From positions 124,001 through 188,000 of the forward strand of contig CAVTBX010000010.1 of assembly GCA_963733135.1 (NCBI GenBank): a stretch of 64,000 nucleotides of DNA. The letters run 5' to 3'. This stretch comes from CAVTBX01 sp963733135 (lineage in GTDB: Bacteria; Actinomycetota; Thermoleophilia; Gaiellales; Gaiellaceae). A program made the position numbers and the translations under genes. The notes below the pieces were generated by a model. It was not told where the DNA came from, searched no databases, and saw nothing but the letters and a program-made list of their open reading frames with translations. Numbering within the stretch: the stretch's first letter is position 1; every line of letters starts with the position of its first letter. This document shows positions 54,243 through 63,576 of the stretch, in pieces.

Positions 54243-54966
54243 CTAGCCGCGATGTGGCGCGTGCTCGAGCGCGGCCTCAAACGCGGCGCGGTCGTGCACC
54301 GGTTCGCCGTGGGACACGCAGACAACCGCGAACGGAAGCTCCAGCATGTTCCGGAAGGCCGGGAGCGCGCGCTCCATCTCCTCGGTGTCCCAGATCCGGA
54401 GGACGCCCACGTCGTCCGCTGTCATGCCGTCGGCGAACACGAGTGCTTGCTGCTCAGGCAGGTAGACGGGGTGCTCGCCGCGCCCGCGCCGGTCGTCAAG
54501 GGCTACCAGTCCGCCCGGGAGCTCGTCACCCGGCTCGACGGGCCGGAAGTCGACGCCTTCGTCCGAGCTCAGCCTCGATCTCCGGCGGCCCGTACACGGG
54601 CGCCCACCAGCGCTCGGCCAGCTCACGGGCGCTGCGGACGTGATCCGGCTTCAGGACGACAACCGTTTCCGGCCGGGCGGTGTCGAGCCGCTCCCACACG
54701 TCGGTGGCCCCAGACGGCGGCGCGAGCGCGTCGAGCACCAGCGTCTCGCCGCGCGACTCGACGCACCAGGACGACACCGGGCCGTGCCAGTCGTCGTCTG
54801 CCGTCCACTCGGGATGCTCCTGCCGCCAGAGCCAGAGGCCCGGGGCGACGTCCCGTAGCTCGATCGACGAGCCGCTCAGCTCTTGGGCGCGACCGGAGCC
54901 TCGGGCGCGCTCGCGGCTCTCGGCCCGCGACCGTTCCCGCTCCGTCGCAGGTCGTACTCGTCCCAC
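54243..54966 (-). CDS. Metallo-beta-lactamase-like protein without metal motif (one frameshift)
   Basis: The readable parts are SSIELRDVAPGLWLWRQEHPEW, SSWCVESRGETLVLDALAPP, ETVVVLKPDHVRSARELAERWWAPVYGPPEIEAEL, and after an extra base near 54563, SSDEGVDFRPVEPGDELPGG, YLPEQQALVFADGM and FAVVCVSHGEPVHDRAAFEAAL. This is the alpha/beta order of MBL-fold hydrolases, but HxHxDH is replaced by LKPDHV, so catalysis by two zincs is unlikely. The start is uncertain: 54966 lies inside the aminotransferase gene, and no good start follows it. It ends the minus-strand polyamine operon. Confidence 0.6.
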
Positions 54967-56334
54967 GCGCCGGAGAGCACGTCTCCGAGGATGCCGACGA
55001 TCTCGTCGAATTCCGCCTGGCCGGCGATCAGCGGCGGCGAGACCTGTATGACAGGGTCACCGCGGTCGTCAGCTCGGCAGATCAGGCCGCGTTCGAACAG
55101 CTTTCCCGAGAGGTAGCCGCGCAGGAGCCATTCCGACTCCTCCGGGCCGAAGGTCTCGCGGGTCTCCTTGTCCTTGACGAGCTCGAGCGCGTAGAAGAAG
55201 CCGGTCCCGCGGACGTCGCCGACGATCGGAAGGTCGAGGAGCGTCTCGAGCCCGCTCCGGAGGTCGCCCTGAGTCTCGGCGACGTGCTCCACGATCCCCT
55301 CGCGCTTCATGATCTCGATGTTCTTGAGCGCGATCGCGGCCTGGACCGGATGGCCGCCGAACGTAATGCCGTGCATGAACATCTTCGTGTCCTCGAGGAA
55401 CGGCTCCATGACCGCGTCACGCGCGATCACGGCGCCGATCGACGCGTGCGCGGAGGACAGGCCCTTGGCGGACGTGACGATGTCGGGCCGGATGTCGAAG
55501 CGCTCCGAGCCGAACCAGGCACCGACCCGGCCGAAGCCCGTGATCACCTCGTCGGCGACGAGCAGGATGCCGTAGCGGTCGCAGATCTCCCGGACTCCGC
55601 GCCAGTAGCCCTCGGGCGCGACGAACGAACCGCCTCCGTTCTGGACCGGCTCCATGATCACCATGGCGACCGTGCCGGGGTCAGCCTGGAGGATCGCCTC
55701 CTCCAGGTCGTCCAGGAGGAAGGCCGTGAACTCGGCCTCGGTCTCCTCCAGCGGACGGTGGTAGCGGTTCGTGTTCCGGACGTGAACGGTGTCAGGAACG
55801 AGCGGCTCGAACGGGGACTTGAGCGCAGCGATGCCGTTGATCGAGAGCGCGCCCATCGTCGTCCCGTGGTACGCGATGCGCCTCGCGACAGCCTTCCAGC
55901 GCCGCTCCCCACGGGCCGCGTGGTACTGGCGCGCCAGCTTCCACGCCGACTCGACGGCCTCGGAGCCGCCGGAGCAGAAGAAGACGCGGTTCAGGTCGCC
56001 CGGCGCGAGAGACGCGACCTCGGCGGCGAGCTCGATCGCGCGCGGGTGAGCGTAGGTCCAGTTGGTATAGAAGGGCAGCTCGCGCAGTCTGCGCCGCGGC
56101 TGCCTCCCCCACCTCCTCGCCGTAGCCGTAACCGATCTGGACGGCAAAGAGCCCCGCCAGCGCGTCGAGGTAGCGCTTCCCGTTCGCGTCCTCGAGGTAG
56201 CAGCCGTCGCCGCGGACGATGATCGGGATCTCGCCGTCCGCGTAGGTCGACATCCGCGTGAAGTGGAGCCACAGGTGGTCGCGGGCTGCCTGCTGGAGCT
56301 CGGCGGGAGAGAGGGCGGTCGCGGGAGCGCTCAT
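54876..56334 (-). CDS. Class III omega-aminotransferase, PLP-dependent (one frameshift)
   Basis: It is expected to move the amino group of a diamine or omega-amino acid to pyruvate or 2-oxoglutarate. The N-terminus LHFTRMSTYADGEIPIIVRGDGCYLEDANGKRYLDALAGLF is joined after an extra base near 56089 to FYTNWTYAHPRAIELAAEVA. The PLP-site elements are RVFFCSGGSEAVESAWKLARQYH, AYHGTTMGALS, LLVADEVITGFGRVGAWFG and TSAKGLSSAHASIGAV with the Schiff-base lysine. Corrected length is 485 residues. ATG 56334 overlaps the Usp stop by 4 bases. Putrescine or beta-alanine/GABA transamination is plausible next to the gamma-aminobutyraldehyde-type dehydrogenase. Confidence 0.88.
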
Positions 56335-56789
56335 TGCGGCTCGGCGTTCTTCGACGCCACGCGCTCGCCCCCTCGCGGCACGACGAGCACCGGCGTCTCG
56401 GAGATCTGAAGGAGCTTGTGTGGTACCGAGCCGAGGAGAGCGCCGCGGATCGGGCTCTCCCCGTAGCTGCCGACGACGATCAGGCGCGCCTCCCGTTCCT
56501 TGGCGAGGTGGAGGAGCGCCTCGGCCGGACGCTCGTCCACGAGCTCTACATCGGCGTCGACACCTGCGGCACGGGCCTTTTCGACTGCCGGGCCGACGAC
56601 GCTCTGACCGAGCTCCTCAAGCGCTCCTCTGTACGCCTTCCACTCGTCGCCGACGCTTCGCACCGGCGGCTCGTAGGCGTAGGCGATCACGATCGTGGCG
56701 TCCACTTCTTTCGCGAGCCTGAGCGCCACGTCAAGGGCGCTGTTGGAGCAGTCCGACGCATCGCAGCCCACGACGATCGTGCCCGCCAT
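56331..56789 (-). CDS. Universal stress protein (Usp) in the polyamine operon
   Basis: A 152-residue Usp: TIVVGCDASDCSNSALDVALRLAKEVDATIVIAYAYEPP at the N-terminus and LIVVGSYGESPIRGALLGSVPHKLLQISETPVLVVPRGG at the end. The glycine-rich ATP-binding pattern (GSxxxS...GSVPHKLL) is present, unlike in the two module-type Usp proteins. Its ATG overlaps the permease stop (56789-56792), and its stop overlaps the aminotransferase ATG. It is therefore embedded in the operon by coupled translation and may tune transporter activity. Confidence 0.88.
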   Translation of the reverse strand: MAGTIVVGCDASDCSNSALDVALRLAKEVDATIVIAYAYEPPVRSVGDEWKAYRGALEELGQSVVGPAVEKARAAGVDADVELVDERPAEALLHLAKEREARLIVVGSYGESPIRGALLGSVPHKLLQISETPVLVVPRGGERVASKNAEPQ

Positions 56790-58345
56790 CAGGGCTTCCG
56801 CCCGTCGTCGTCGAGCCCGGCGGTCTCTTCGACCGCGACCTTGCCCGCGGCAACGTCTGGATCCACGGCCTCGAGCCCTCGGCGGCCGAAGAAGCGCTCG
56901 GCCCCGGTTGCCCAGCGCACCACCATCAGGATGGCCCCGAGCAGCAGGAACGAGAGCCCGATGACGAGCGGGACGCCCATGCCGAGGAACTCCTGGCCCG
57001 TGTACGACTCTTCCGGATCGAGGAAGAGCTTCACCGACTCGAAGAAAAGGTAGGCGAGGAGCCCGGCTCCGATCAGCGGCGCGAGGCCGATCAGGATGAA
57101 GTTCTTCACCGACTTGGTGAGCTCGCGGCGGTAGTAGACGACGCACGCGAGGCCGCTCAGGGCGTAGTAGAGCGCGATCATGAGCGACAGCGCCGACAGC
57201 GTGTCGAAGAGGAAGTTCTCCGAGATGAAGTTGGCCGGCACGTACCAGAGGATGGCGAGCAGCGCGACGACGATCGTTGCGGTGTGCGGGGTGCGAAAAC
57301 GCCTGTGAACCGCGGCCAGTCCCCGCGGGAACGCATCCGAGCGTGCCATCGAGAACGTCGTGCGCGAGGCCGGGATGATCGTGGTTTGCGTCGACGCCAC
57401 GGCCGACGTCACGATGGCGAGGATGATCAGCTTGTCCCAGGGCGAGCCGAGCACGTCGGTGGCGAGCGTGCCGAGCACCGCGTCGTCGTCGTCGAACTCG
57501 CTCAGCAGCTCGAGTCCCGCGAACGCGACGACGGCGGTCGTGACTGCGAGGTAGGTGACGAGCAGGATCACAGTGCTGGCAATCGCTGCGAGGCCGGGCG
57601 TTGAGCGCGAGTCCTCGGTCTCCTCCGTCAGGTTCACGGCCGACTCCCAGCCCCAGTAGATGAAGACGCCGATCAGGAGCGCGGAGACGAGCGCCCCTCC
57701 TTCTTCGACGGCGAACGGAGAGAACCAGGATCCCGACGGGTTCACGGAGGCATCGGTCGCGTCTCCGGCCGCCACCTTCACCAGCGCGAAGATTGCGAAC
57801 AGAAGCAGCGCACCGACCTGCGCCAGGATCATCACGTTCTGCGTTCGCGCCGAGAGCTCCGTGCCGAGAATGCAGATCCAGGTGAGGACGACGATGTAGA
57901 CGACCGCGAGTATCGTCACCGCGACTTTCGAGCCCGCCGCGCCGTCGAAGCCGAAGAGGAGGTACGTGTAGCGGGCGCCGACGTCGGCAAGCGAGCCGAT
58001 GACGAGGATTCCCGTCGTGCAGACCGCCCAGCCGCCCATGAAGCCGGCCCACGGCCCGAGCGCGCGCGTGACCCACGAGAACGTCGTGCCCGCGTCCGGG
58101 TCGGCTCGGTTCATGTAGTAGAACGCGGTCGCGATGAAGAACATCGGCACGAACGACGCGATGAGCGCCCCCGGCGCCTGGGCGCCGACGACGACCACGA
58201 GCGTGCCGATGACCGCGGCGAGCGAGTAGGCCGGCGCCGTCGACGCTAGCCCGATGACGAGCGCGTCGAGGAAGCCGATCGCGTCGGCTTTGAGGGTTGT
58301 CTCCTCCTGCGCCCCCTCGGGGCGTTCGGTGGTCACTGTCGCCAT
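56789..58345 (-). CDS. APC-superfamily permease in the polyamine operon
   Basis: A 518-residue permease with about 12 helices. It starts with KADAIGFLDALVIGLASTAPAYSLAAVIGTLVVVVGAQAPGALIASFVPMFFIATAFYYMNRADPDAGTTFSWVTRALG. GVFIYWGWESAVNLTEETEDSRSTPGLAAI follows, a block typical of the amino acid/amine APC group. It is only distantly related to the two module permeases. Its end overlaps the Usp ATG and it starts 9 bases after the aldehyde dehydrogenase stop. Uptake of putrescine or an amino acid is the likely job. Confidence 0.87.
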   Translation of the reverse strand: MATVTTERPEGAQEETTLKADAIGFLDALVIGLASTAPAYSLAAVIGTLVVVVGAQAPGALIASFVPMFFIATAFYYMNRADPDAGTTFSWVTRALGPWAGFMGGWAVCTTGILVIGSLADVGARYTYLLFGFDGAAGSKVAVTILAVVYIVVLTWICILGTELSARTQNVMILAQVGALLLFAIFALVKVAAGDATDASVNPSGSWFSPFAVEEGGALVSALLIGVFIYWGWESAVNLTEETEDSRSTPGLAAIASTVILLVTYLAVTTAVVAFAGLELLSEFDDDDAVLGTLATDVLGSPWDKLIILAIVTSAVASTQTTIIPASRTTFSMARSDAFPRGLAAVHRRFRTPHTATIVVALLAILWYVPANFISENFLFDTLSALSLMIALYYALSGLACVVYYRRELTKSVKNFILIGLAPLIGAGLLAYLFFESVKLFLDPEESYTGQEFLGMGVPLVIGLSFLLLGAILMVVRWATGAERFFGRRGLEAVDPDVAAGKVAVEETAGLDDDGRKP

Positions 58346-58354
58346 GGCCGTCGC

Positions 58355-59800
58355 CTAGTCGATCTTCGCCATGACGTGCTTGATCTGGGTGTAGTCCTCG
58401 AGCGCGTAGATCGAGAGATCCTTGCCGTACCCGGACTGCTTGTAGCCGCCGTGCGGCATTTCGGAGACGAGCGGGATGTGGTCGTTGATCCAGACCGTGC
58501 CGTACTGGAGCTTCCGGGCCGCATTCAGGGCGCGTCCCACGTCGCGCGTCCACACGGAGGACGCGAGGCCGTACGGGACGTCGTTCGCCCACGCGATCGC
58601 CTGGTCGTCGTCGGCGAACTTCTGCACGGTCACCACCGGCCCGAAGACCTCACGCTGCACGATCTCGTCGGTCTGCTCGACCTCGGTGACGACCGCCGGC
58701 TTCACGAAGAACCCGCGGTCGCCGTTCGAGTCGCCGCCCGTGAGCACCTTCGCGTGTCCCTTCGACGTGGCGCGCTCGAGGAAGCCGAACACCCGCTCCT
58801 GCTGCGACTTCGAGATCACGGGGCCCATCTCGATGTCCTCGCTCTCGGCGGGGTCGCCGACCTGGAGCGACTCGACGGCCGGCACCAGCTCGTCGAGGAG
58901 CTTGTCGTAGATCTTCGGGCCGGCGACGACGCGCGCGGCGGCCGTGCAGTCCTGCCCGGAGTTGAAGTACCCGGCGATCTTGATCCCCTCGGCCACTGCG
59001 GCCGGGTCGGCGTCGTCGAATACGATCACCGGCGCCTTGCCGCCGAGCTCGAGGTGGACGCGCTTCAGCGTCTCGGAGGCGGTCTTCGCGATCTCCTTGC
59101 CGGTGGAGACGTCGCCGGTCAGGGAGACCATGGCCACGTCGGGGTGGGCGACGATGCCCGCGCCGACCGGCACTCCGTCCCCGGTGATCACGTTCACGAC
59201 ACCGGTCGGGAAGATCTCGGAGATGTACTCGGCGAGCATGATCGTCGTCAGCGGCGTCTGCTCCGACGGCTTCAGGACGACCGTGTTGCCCGCGGCGAGA
59301 GCCGGCGCGAGCTTCCAGACAGCCATCATCAGCGGGTAGTTCCAGGGTGCGATCTGGCCTACGACCCCGACTGGCTCGCGGCGGATCATCGACGTGTACC
59401 CGCGCATGTACTCGCCGGCCGCGCGGCCTTCGAGCGTCCGGGCGGCGCCGGCGAAGAAGCGGAGGTTGTCGGCCGCGACCGGAATCTCGTCCTTCGCGTA
59501 CGGCAGCGGCTTGCCGACGTTCCGCGACTCCACTTCGGCGAGCTCGTCGGCGTTCTCCTCGAGCGCGTCCGCGAGCTTCAAGAGCATCTCGGAGCGTTCC
59601 TGGGGAGTCGACTCGAGCCACTCCGGCAGCGCGTTCTTGGCGGCCTCGACAGCTCGGTCGACGTCGCCCTCGGTGCCCTGCGGCACCTCGGCGATCGTCT
59701 CCCCTGTCGACGGATTGATGACCTCCATCGTGCCGCCCTCGACGGCGTCCACGTGCTCGCCTCCGACGACGTTCTGATGTCGCGTGATGCTGACGCTCAT
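58355..59800 (-). CDS. Aldehyde dehydrogenase, gamma-aminobutyraldehyde/betaine-aldehyde type
   Basis: This 481-residue ALDH closely resembles PatD/YdcW-type gamma-aminobutyraldehyde dehydrogenases. MRGYTSMIRREPVGVVGQIAPWNYPLMMAVWKLAPALAAGNTVVLKPSEQTPLTT is near residue 129, LELGGKAPVIVFDDAD near 251, and the catalytic cysteine is in YFNSGQDCTAAARVV near 285. QREVFGPVVTVQKF and HGGYKQSGYGKDLSIYALEDYTQIKHVM close the protein. It oxidises aminoaldehydes made by the amine oxidase or aminotransferase. Betaine aldehyde is an alternative substrate. It is the second gene of the minus-strand operon, 85 bases after the FAD oxidase. Confidence 0.88.
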   Translation of the reverse strand: MSVSITRHQNVVGGEHVDAVEGGTMEVINPSTGETIAEVPQGTEGDVDRAVEAAKNALPEWLESTPQERSEMLLKLADALEENADELAEVESRNVGKPLPYAKDEIPVAADNLRFFAGAARTLEGRAAGEYMRGYTSMIRREPVGVVGQIAPWNYPLMMAVWKLAPALAAGNTVVLKPSEQTPLTTIMLAEYISEIFPTGVVNVITGDGVPVGAGIVAHPDVAMVSLTGDVSTGKEIAKTASETLKRVHLELGGKAPVIVFDDADPAAVAEGIKIAGYFNSGQDCTAAARVVAGPKIYDKLLDELVPAVESLQVGDPAESEDIEMGPVISKSQQERVFGFLERATSKGHAKVLTGGDSNGDRGFFVKPAVVTEVEQTDEIVQREVFGPVVTVQKFADDDQAIAWANDVPYGLASSVWTRDVGRALNAARKLQYGTVWINDHIPLVSEMPHGGYKQSGYGKDLSIYALEDYTQIKHVMAKID

Positions 59801-59885
59801 GCCCGTCTCCCTCCCGTCTCGTGCAGCTGAGGCAGCTTACTCGCGCGTGGAGTGTCTGAACAACCGGTGCCGAGCGGGCGAGCGG

Positions 59886-61313
59886 TCAACGCGTGCCGAG
59901 CTGGAGCCGGGCCAGGCGCGGTAGCCGGGCCGCAACTCGAGCCGCGACACTCCCGCGCCGGCCGGCGTCCTCGGCCTCCTCGCAGGCGAGGATCGCTCCG
60001 CGCACGAGGGAGCCGCCGAGGAAGCGCACAGGTTCGCGTGGCAGCGGGCGTCGGGGCCGGCGGTTCGTGAAGGGCAGGGCCGTCCATTCGTCGTCGGTGC
60101 GCGTCACGAGAGACGCGAGCGCCTGCGCCCCGAGCCAGCTCGGCCCGGTGCCGTGGCCCGAGTACCCGGCGGCGTAGTGGATGCGGGTGCCGGGAGCAGT
60201 TCCGAAGAAGGGGACGTGGTCGGCCGATACGTCGATCGGGCCGCCCCACGCCCGCTCGATCCGAACATCGTCCGAGCCCGGGATCAGCCGCCGCAGGCCG
60301 GCGGCGGCGCGAAGCACCGTCGGCCCGTCAGCTGAGAAGCGCGCGTCCAGCCGGCCCCCGAGACCGATCGGGCCCGAGCCGCTCCCCATGAGGATTCGGC
60401 CGTCGGGCGTCGTTCGGAAGTAGTGGAGGAACATCCGCGCGTCACAGGCTGCCTCCCCACCCGACCAGCCGATCTCCTCCAGGAGCTCGGGCACGGGCTC
60501 GGTCAGGACGACGTAGCTGCCGAAGTTCGTGAGCCAGCCCCTGAGCGGCTTCCAGCCGGTCAGCGCCGCGTTCGTCGCGAGCACGACCTCCTCCGCACGA
60601 ACTCGACCGCCCACCAGCTCGAGTACGTTCGGTTTACCGGCGCGGACGTCGACGACGCGCGTGCGCTCGTGTAGCGTCACGCCCGCCGCCAGTACCGCCC
60701 GCCGGAGGAGCCGCGCAACGCGGGCCGGCTGCACCGTCGCCGTGTCGCGAACGAGCACGCCGTGGCGAAAGATCGGCGAGCGAATGCGCTCCTGCACCTC
60801 GGGCGGCGAGAGCGGCTGGACGAGGTCTTCGCCGACGCCGAGTGCCTGTGCGCCTCGCAACACCCTGTCCACCGCGTCGTCCTGGGCGATACCGGCCGAG
60901 AGGCGGAGGTAGCCCTCCTCGCGAAGCCAGATGTCCGCGCCGTACCTCTCCGCCAGAGCACGCACGGCCGGCACGATCCTCCGGCTCGCCTCCGCAAGTG
61001 CCAACGCTCCGTCACGGCCGAAGAGCCGGGTGAGCTCGCCGAGCCCTCCCAGGTAGCCGCCGACGAAGCCTCCGTTCCGGCCGCTCGGCCCCCAGCCGAC
61101 GATCTCGGCCTCGAGAACGGCGACTCTGATCCCCGGGTCACGCTCCCGAAGTGCGAGCGCCGTCCAGAGACCCGTGTACCCGCCTCCCACGATCGCGACA
61201 TCGACCTCGAGGTCTCCCGTCGGCGGCGGAGCATCGGGCGCCGCACCCTCGTGGGCCAACGCCTCGTCGAGCCACCAGGCGGGCAGCGTCGGAGACGGCA
61301 CAAGCTCGCGCAC
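59886..61313 (-). CDS. FAD-dependent amine oxidase (PuuB-like, DAO family)
   Basis: A 475-residue DAO flavoprotein resembling gamma-glutamylputrescine oxidase. DVAIVGGGYTGLWTALALRERDPG is the FAD motif near residue 38, followed by WGPSGRNGGFVGGYLGGL. RIERAWGGPIDVSADHVPFFG and YAAGYSGHGTGPSWLGAQALASLV are at the C-terminus, as in PuuB/OrdL. GTG 61313 is chosen because MRELVPSPTLPAWWLDEAL is a normal family start; the frame also opens at TTG 61385. It heads the operon of ALDH, permease, Usp and aminotransferase, so polyamine or other primary-amine oxidation is likely. It is divergent from the M1 peptidase. Confidence 0.82.
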   Translation of the reverse strand: MRELVPSPTLPAWWLDEALAHEGAAPDAPPPTGDLEVDVAIVGGGYTGLWTALALRERDPGIRVAVLEAEIVGWGPSGRNGGFVGGYLGGLGELTRLFGRDGALALAEASRRIVPAVRALAERYGADIWLREEGYLRLSAGIAQDDAVDRVLRGAQALGVGEDLVQPLSPPEVQERIRSPIFRHGVLVRDTATVQPARVARLLRRAVLAAGVTLHERTRVVDVRAGKPNVLELVGGRVRAEEVVLATNAALTGWKPLRGWLTNFGSYVVLTEPVPELLEEIGWSGGEAACDARMFLHYFRTTPDGRILMGSGSGPIGLGGRLDARFSADGPTVLRAAAGLRRLIPGSDDVRIERAWGGPIDVSADHVPFFGTAPGTRIHYAAGYSGHGTGPSWLGAQALASLVTRTDDEWTALPFTNRRPRRPLPREPVRFLGGSLVRGAILACEEAEDAGRRGSVAARVAARLPRLARLQLGTR

Positions 61314-61402
61314 GGCGCGCCAGCGTAGCTGGAAATCCGCTCCATTGACGGGGACGGAGAAGGGGCAGATAGTCGCCGAAACCAACCCGAAAGGATCCCG
61401 AC

Positions 61403-63529
61403 ATGCGGTGGCTCGGATCTCTCCTCGCGATCAGCGTGCTCATGGTGACGGCGGCGGGGGCGGCGAACGCCGCCGATGGGCCCGAGTTCACGCCGGGAGC
61501 GGCCGGTGCCGGCGACCCGTACTTCCCAAAGGACGGCAACGGCGGGTACGACGTCCAGCACTACCTGCTGGACGTCAAGTACGACCCTGCCACGGACGTC
61601 CTCGAAGGCACCGCGACCCTCCGGATCAGGGCCACGCAGCATCTGTCTCGCTTCAACCTCGACCTCGACGGGCTCACGGTGCATTCGATCGCGATCGACA
61701 GGCAGCCGGCGACCTGGTCTAGGCGAGGCGGAGAGCTCCGGATCACGCCCCCGCAGGGCATCCGGAAGGAAAGCATCTTCCAAACCGTGATCCGCTACTC
61801 CGGCACGCCGGAACCGATCGTCGACCTCTTCGGCGAGTCGGGCTTCCTCCACACCGACGACGGCACCCTGGTCATCGGGCAGCCTCACGTCGCCGCGACG
61901 TGGTATCCGGTCAACGACCACCCGAGCGACAAGGCTCCCTACCGGTTCCGGATCACGGTGCCCGAGGGGCTCGAGGCGGTCGCGAACGGTGTCCTCGAGG
62001 ATCAGACGACGACAGGAGGCTGGACGACCTGGTCGTGGACGGCGAGGGAGCCCGTGGCCTCGTACCTGACGACCGCGACGATCGGAGAGTTCGACCTCCG
62101 GGCCTACAGCGACACGATCTCCGGAGACAGGCGCATCCGCTACTGGGACGCGCTCGACCCGGATCTCTTCGACGCGGTGGCGACCCCGCGCACCGGCGAG
62201 CAGTTCCTCCTCTCGCAGCAGGCCGACTCCTCCTACAAGCGACTTGTCCGCACGATCTCGGTGCCGGCCGGCGGCGCCCGGCTCTCCTTCTGGGTCACTC
62301 GCGACACTGAAGTGAACTGGGACTACTTCTTCGTGGAAGCACGGACGGCCGGGGGGAACGACCGAACCACGCTCCGCGACCTGAACGGGCATACGAGCCG
62401 CGACACGGGCTTCTCGTGCCCGGCCTGGCTCGAGCTGCACCCGAACCTGGCTCACTACCAGTCCGCCCGAAAGGACGGCTCGTGCAAGCCACGCGGTACG
62501 ACGGGACGCTGGCGCGCTGCGAGCGGAGCGAGTGAGGGCCCGGAGCGTTGGGTCGTCAACCTCTCCCGCTTCGCGGGCAGCGACGTGCGCGTGTCGCTCA
62601 GCTACGCGAGCGACGAGAGCATTCAGAACCACGGCGTCTTCATCGACGACATCGTCGTCTCGACCGGAGAGGGCAGCACCTCGTTCGAGGAAGACGGGGA
62701 CACGCGCGACGGATGGAGGATCCCCGGCCCTCCGGCGGGAAGCCCACCGAACGAGAACGACTGGATCGTCGGCACGGCTGCGGACACCCCGCCGCCGCTC
62801 GGCGTCGTCGCCGAAAACTCGCTGGCACGGCAGAACGAGATCCTCGAGTTCCTGTCCGGCCAGTTCGGCCGCTATCCGTTCGACGTCGCAGGCGGGATCG
62901 TCGACGACGACGACCGCATCCAGTTCGCGCTCGAGAATCAGACCCGGCCGATCTACGCGAAGGTCTTCTTCTACGACGCGATCTCGGGCGATTCGGTCGT
63001 CGTGCACGAGCTTGCCCATCAGTGGTTCGGCGACAGCCTCGCGGTGGCCGCGTGGCAGCACATCTGGCTCAACGAGGGCTTCGCGACGTATGCCGAGTGG
63101 CTCTGGAGCGAGCGGGAGGGCCTCGGCACTGCGCAGGAGATCTTCGACGACTTCGCGAGCATCCCCGCCGACGATCCCTTCTGGTCGCTCCCGATCGGCG
63201 ATCCGGGCCCGGATTTCCTCTTCGAGTTCCCCGTCTACGGCCGCGGCGCCATGACGCTTCATGCGCTGCGTCTGGAGGTGGGCGACGAGGACTTCTTCAG
63301 GATCCTCCGGCGCTGGGCCGCGTCCAACGAGAACGGGAACGTCACGACCCCCGAGTTCATCGAGCTCGCCGAGAGTATGTCCGGCCAGAGCCTCGATGCG
63401 CTCTTCGATGCCTGGCTATTCACTCCGGCCAAGCCCGACATCGCCGGGGCGCGCACTGTCGCTCCGAAGGATCGCCGTGCCTCCCTCGGCGTCGGCGCGC
63501 GGCTCCAACGCCTCCACATGCGGCGCTAG
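61403..63529 (+). CDS. Secreted M1-family metallopeptidase with inserted beta-sandwich domain
   Basis: A 708-residue zinc aminopeptidase with a signal peptide (RWLGSLLAISVLMVTAAGAANA). The N-terminal M1 domain (HYLLDVKYDPATDVLEGTATLRI) spans about residues 45-260. The catalytic site is VVHELAHQWFG near residue 535, with the third ligand in WLNEGFATYAEW. Between the two, residues 270-460 hold an extra region with SVPAGGARLSFWVTRDTEVNWDYFFVEART, ERWVVNLSRFAGSDVRVSLSYASDESIQNHGVFIDDIVV. This is like the MAM/immune-inhibitor-A-type beta-sandwich of secreted proteases. Such an insertion inside M1 is unusual. The C-terminus is a short catalytic-domain tail, not the long ERAP-like domain. It lies in no operon. 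Confidence 0.85.
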   Translation: MRWLGSLLAISVLMVTAAGAANAADGPEFTPGAAGAGDPYFPKDGNGGYDVQHYLLDVKYDPATDVLEGTATLRIRATQHLSRFNLDLDGLTVHSIAIDRQPATWSRRGGELRITPPQGIRKESIFQTVIRYSGTPEPIVDLFGESGFLHTDDGTLVIGQPHVAATWYPVNDHPSDKAPYRFRITVPEGLEAVANGVLEDQTTTGGWTTWSWTAREPVASYLTTATIGEFDLRAYSDTISGDRRIRYWDALDPDLFDAVATPRTGEQFLLSQQADSSYKRLVRTISVPAGGARLSFWVTRDTEVNWDYFFVEARTAGGNDRTTLRDLNGHTSRDTGFSCPAWLELHPNLAHYQSARKDGSCKPRGTTGRWRAASGASEGPERWVVNLSRFAGSDVRVSLSYASDESIQNHGVFIDDIVVSTGEGSTSFEEDGDTRDGWRIPGPPAGSPPNENDWIVGTAADTPPPLGVVAENSLARQNEILEFLSGQFGRYPFDVAGGIVDDDDRIQFALENQTRPIYAKVFFYDAISGDSVVVHELAHQWFGDSLAVAAWQHIWLNEGFATYAEWLWSEREGLGTAQEIFDDFASIPADDPFWSLPIGDPGPDFLFEFPVYGRGAMTLHALRLEVGDEDFFRILRRWAASNENGNVTTPEFIELAESMSGQSLDALFDAWLFTPAKPDIAGARTVAPKDRRASLGVGARLQRLHMRR

Positions 63530-63537
63530 CGGTCCCG

Positions 63538-63576
63538 CTGAGGCGGCGCGTCTCCGTGCGAGACGCGCCGCCTCAG
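63538..63576. terminator. 17-bp bidirectional hairpin terminator
   Basis: CTGAGGCGGCGCGTCTC (63538-63554) and GAGACGCGCCGCCTCAG (63560-63576) form a perfect 17-bp stem with a five-base loop. It sits between two convergent genes, and its right arm includes the stop codon (63575-63573) of the minus-strand gene. It suits termination from both sides. Confidence 0.8.

Noticed and set aside
60677..63262. 861-codon open frame on the minus strand
   Set aside because: It covers the M1 peptidase in antisense and its last part only shadows the FAD oxidase gene in another frame; no conserved motif.
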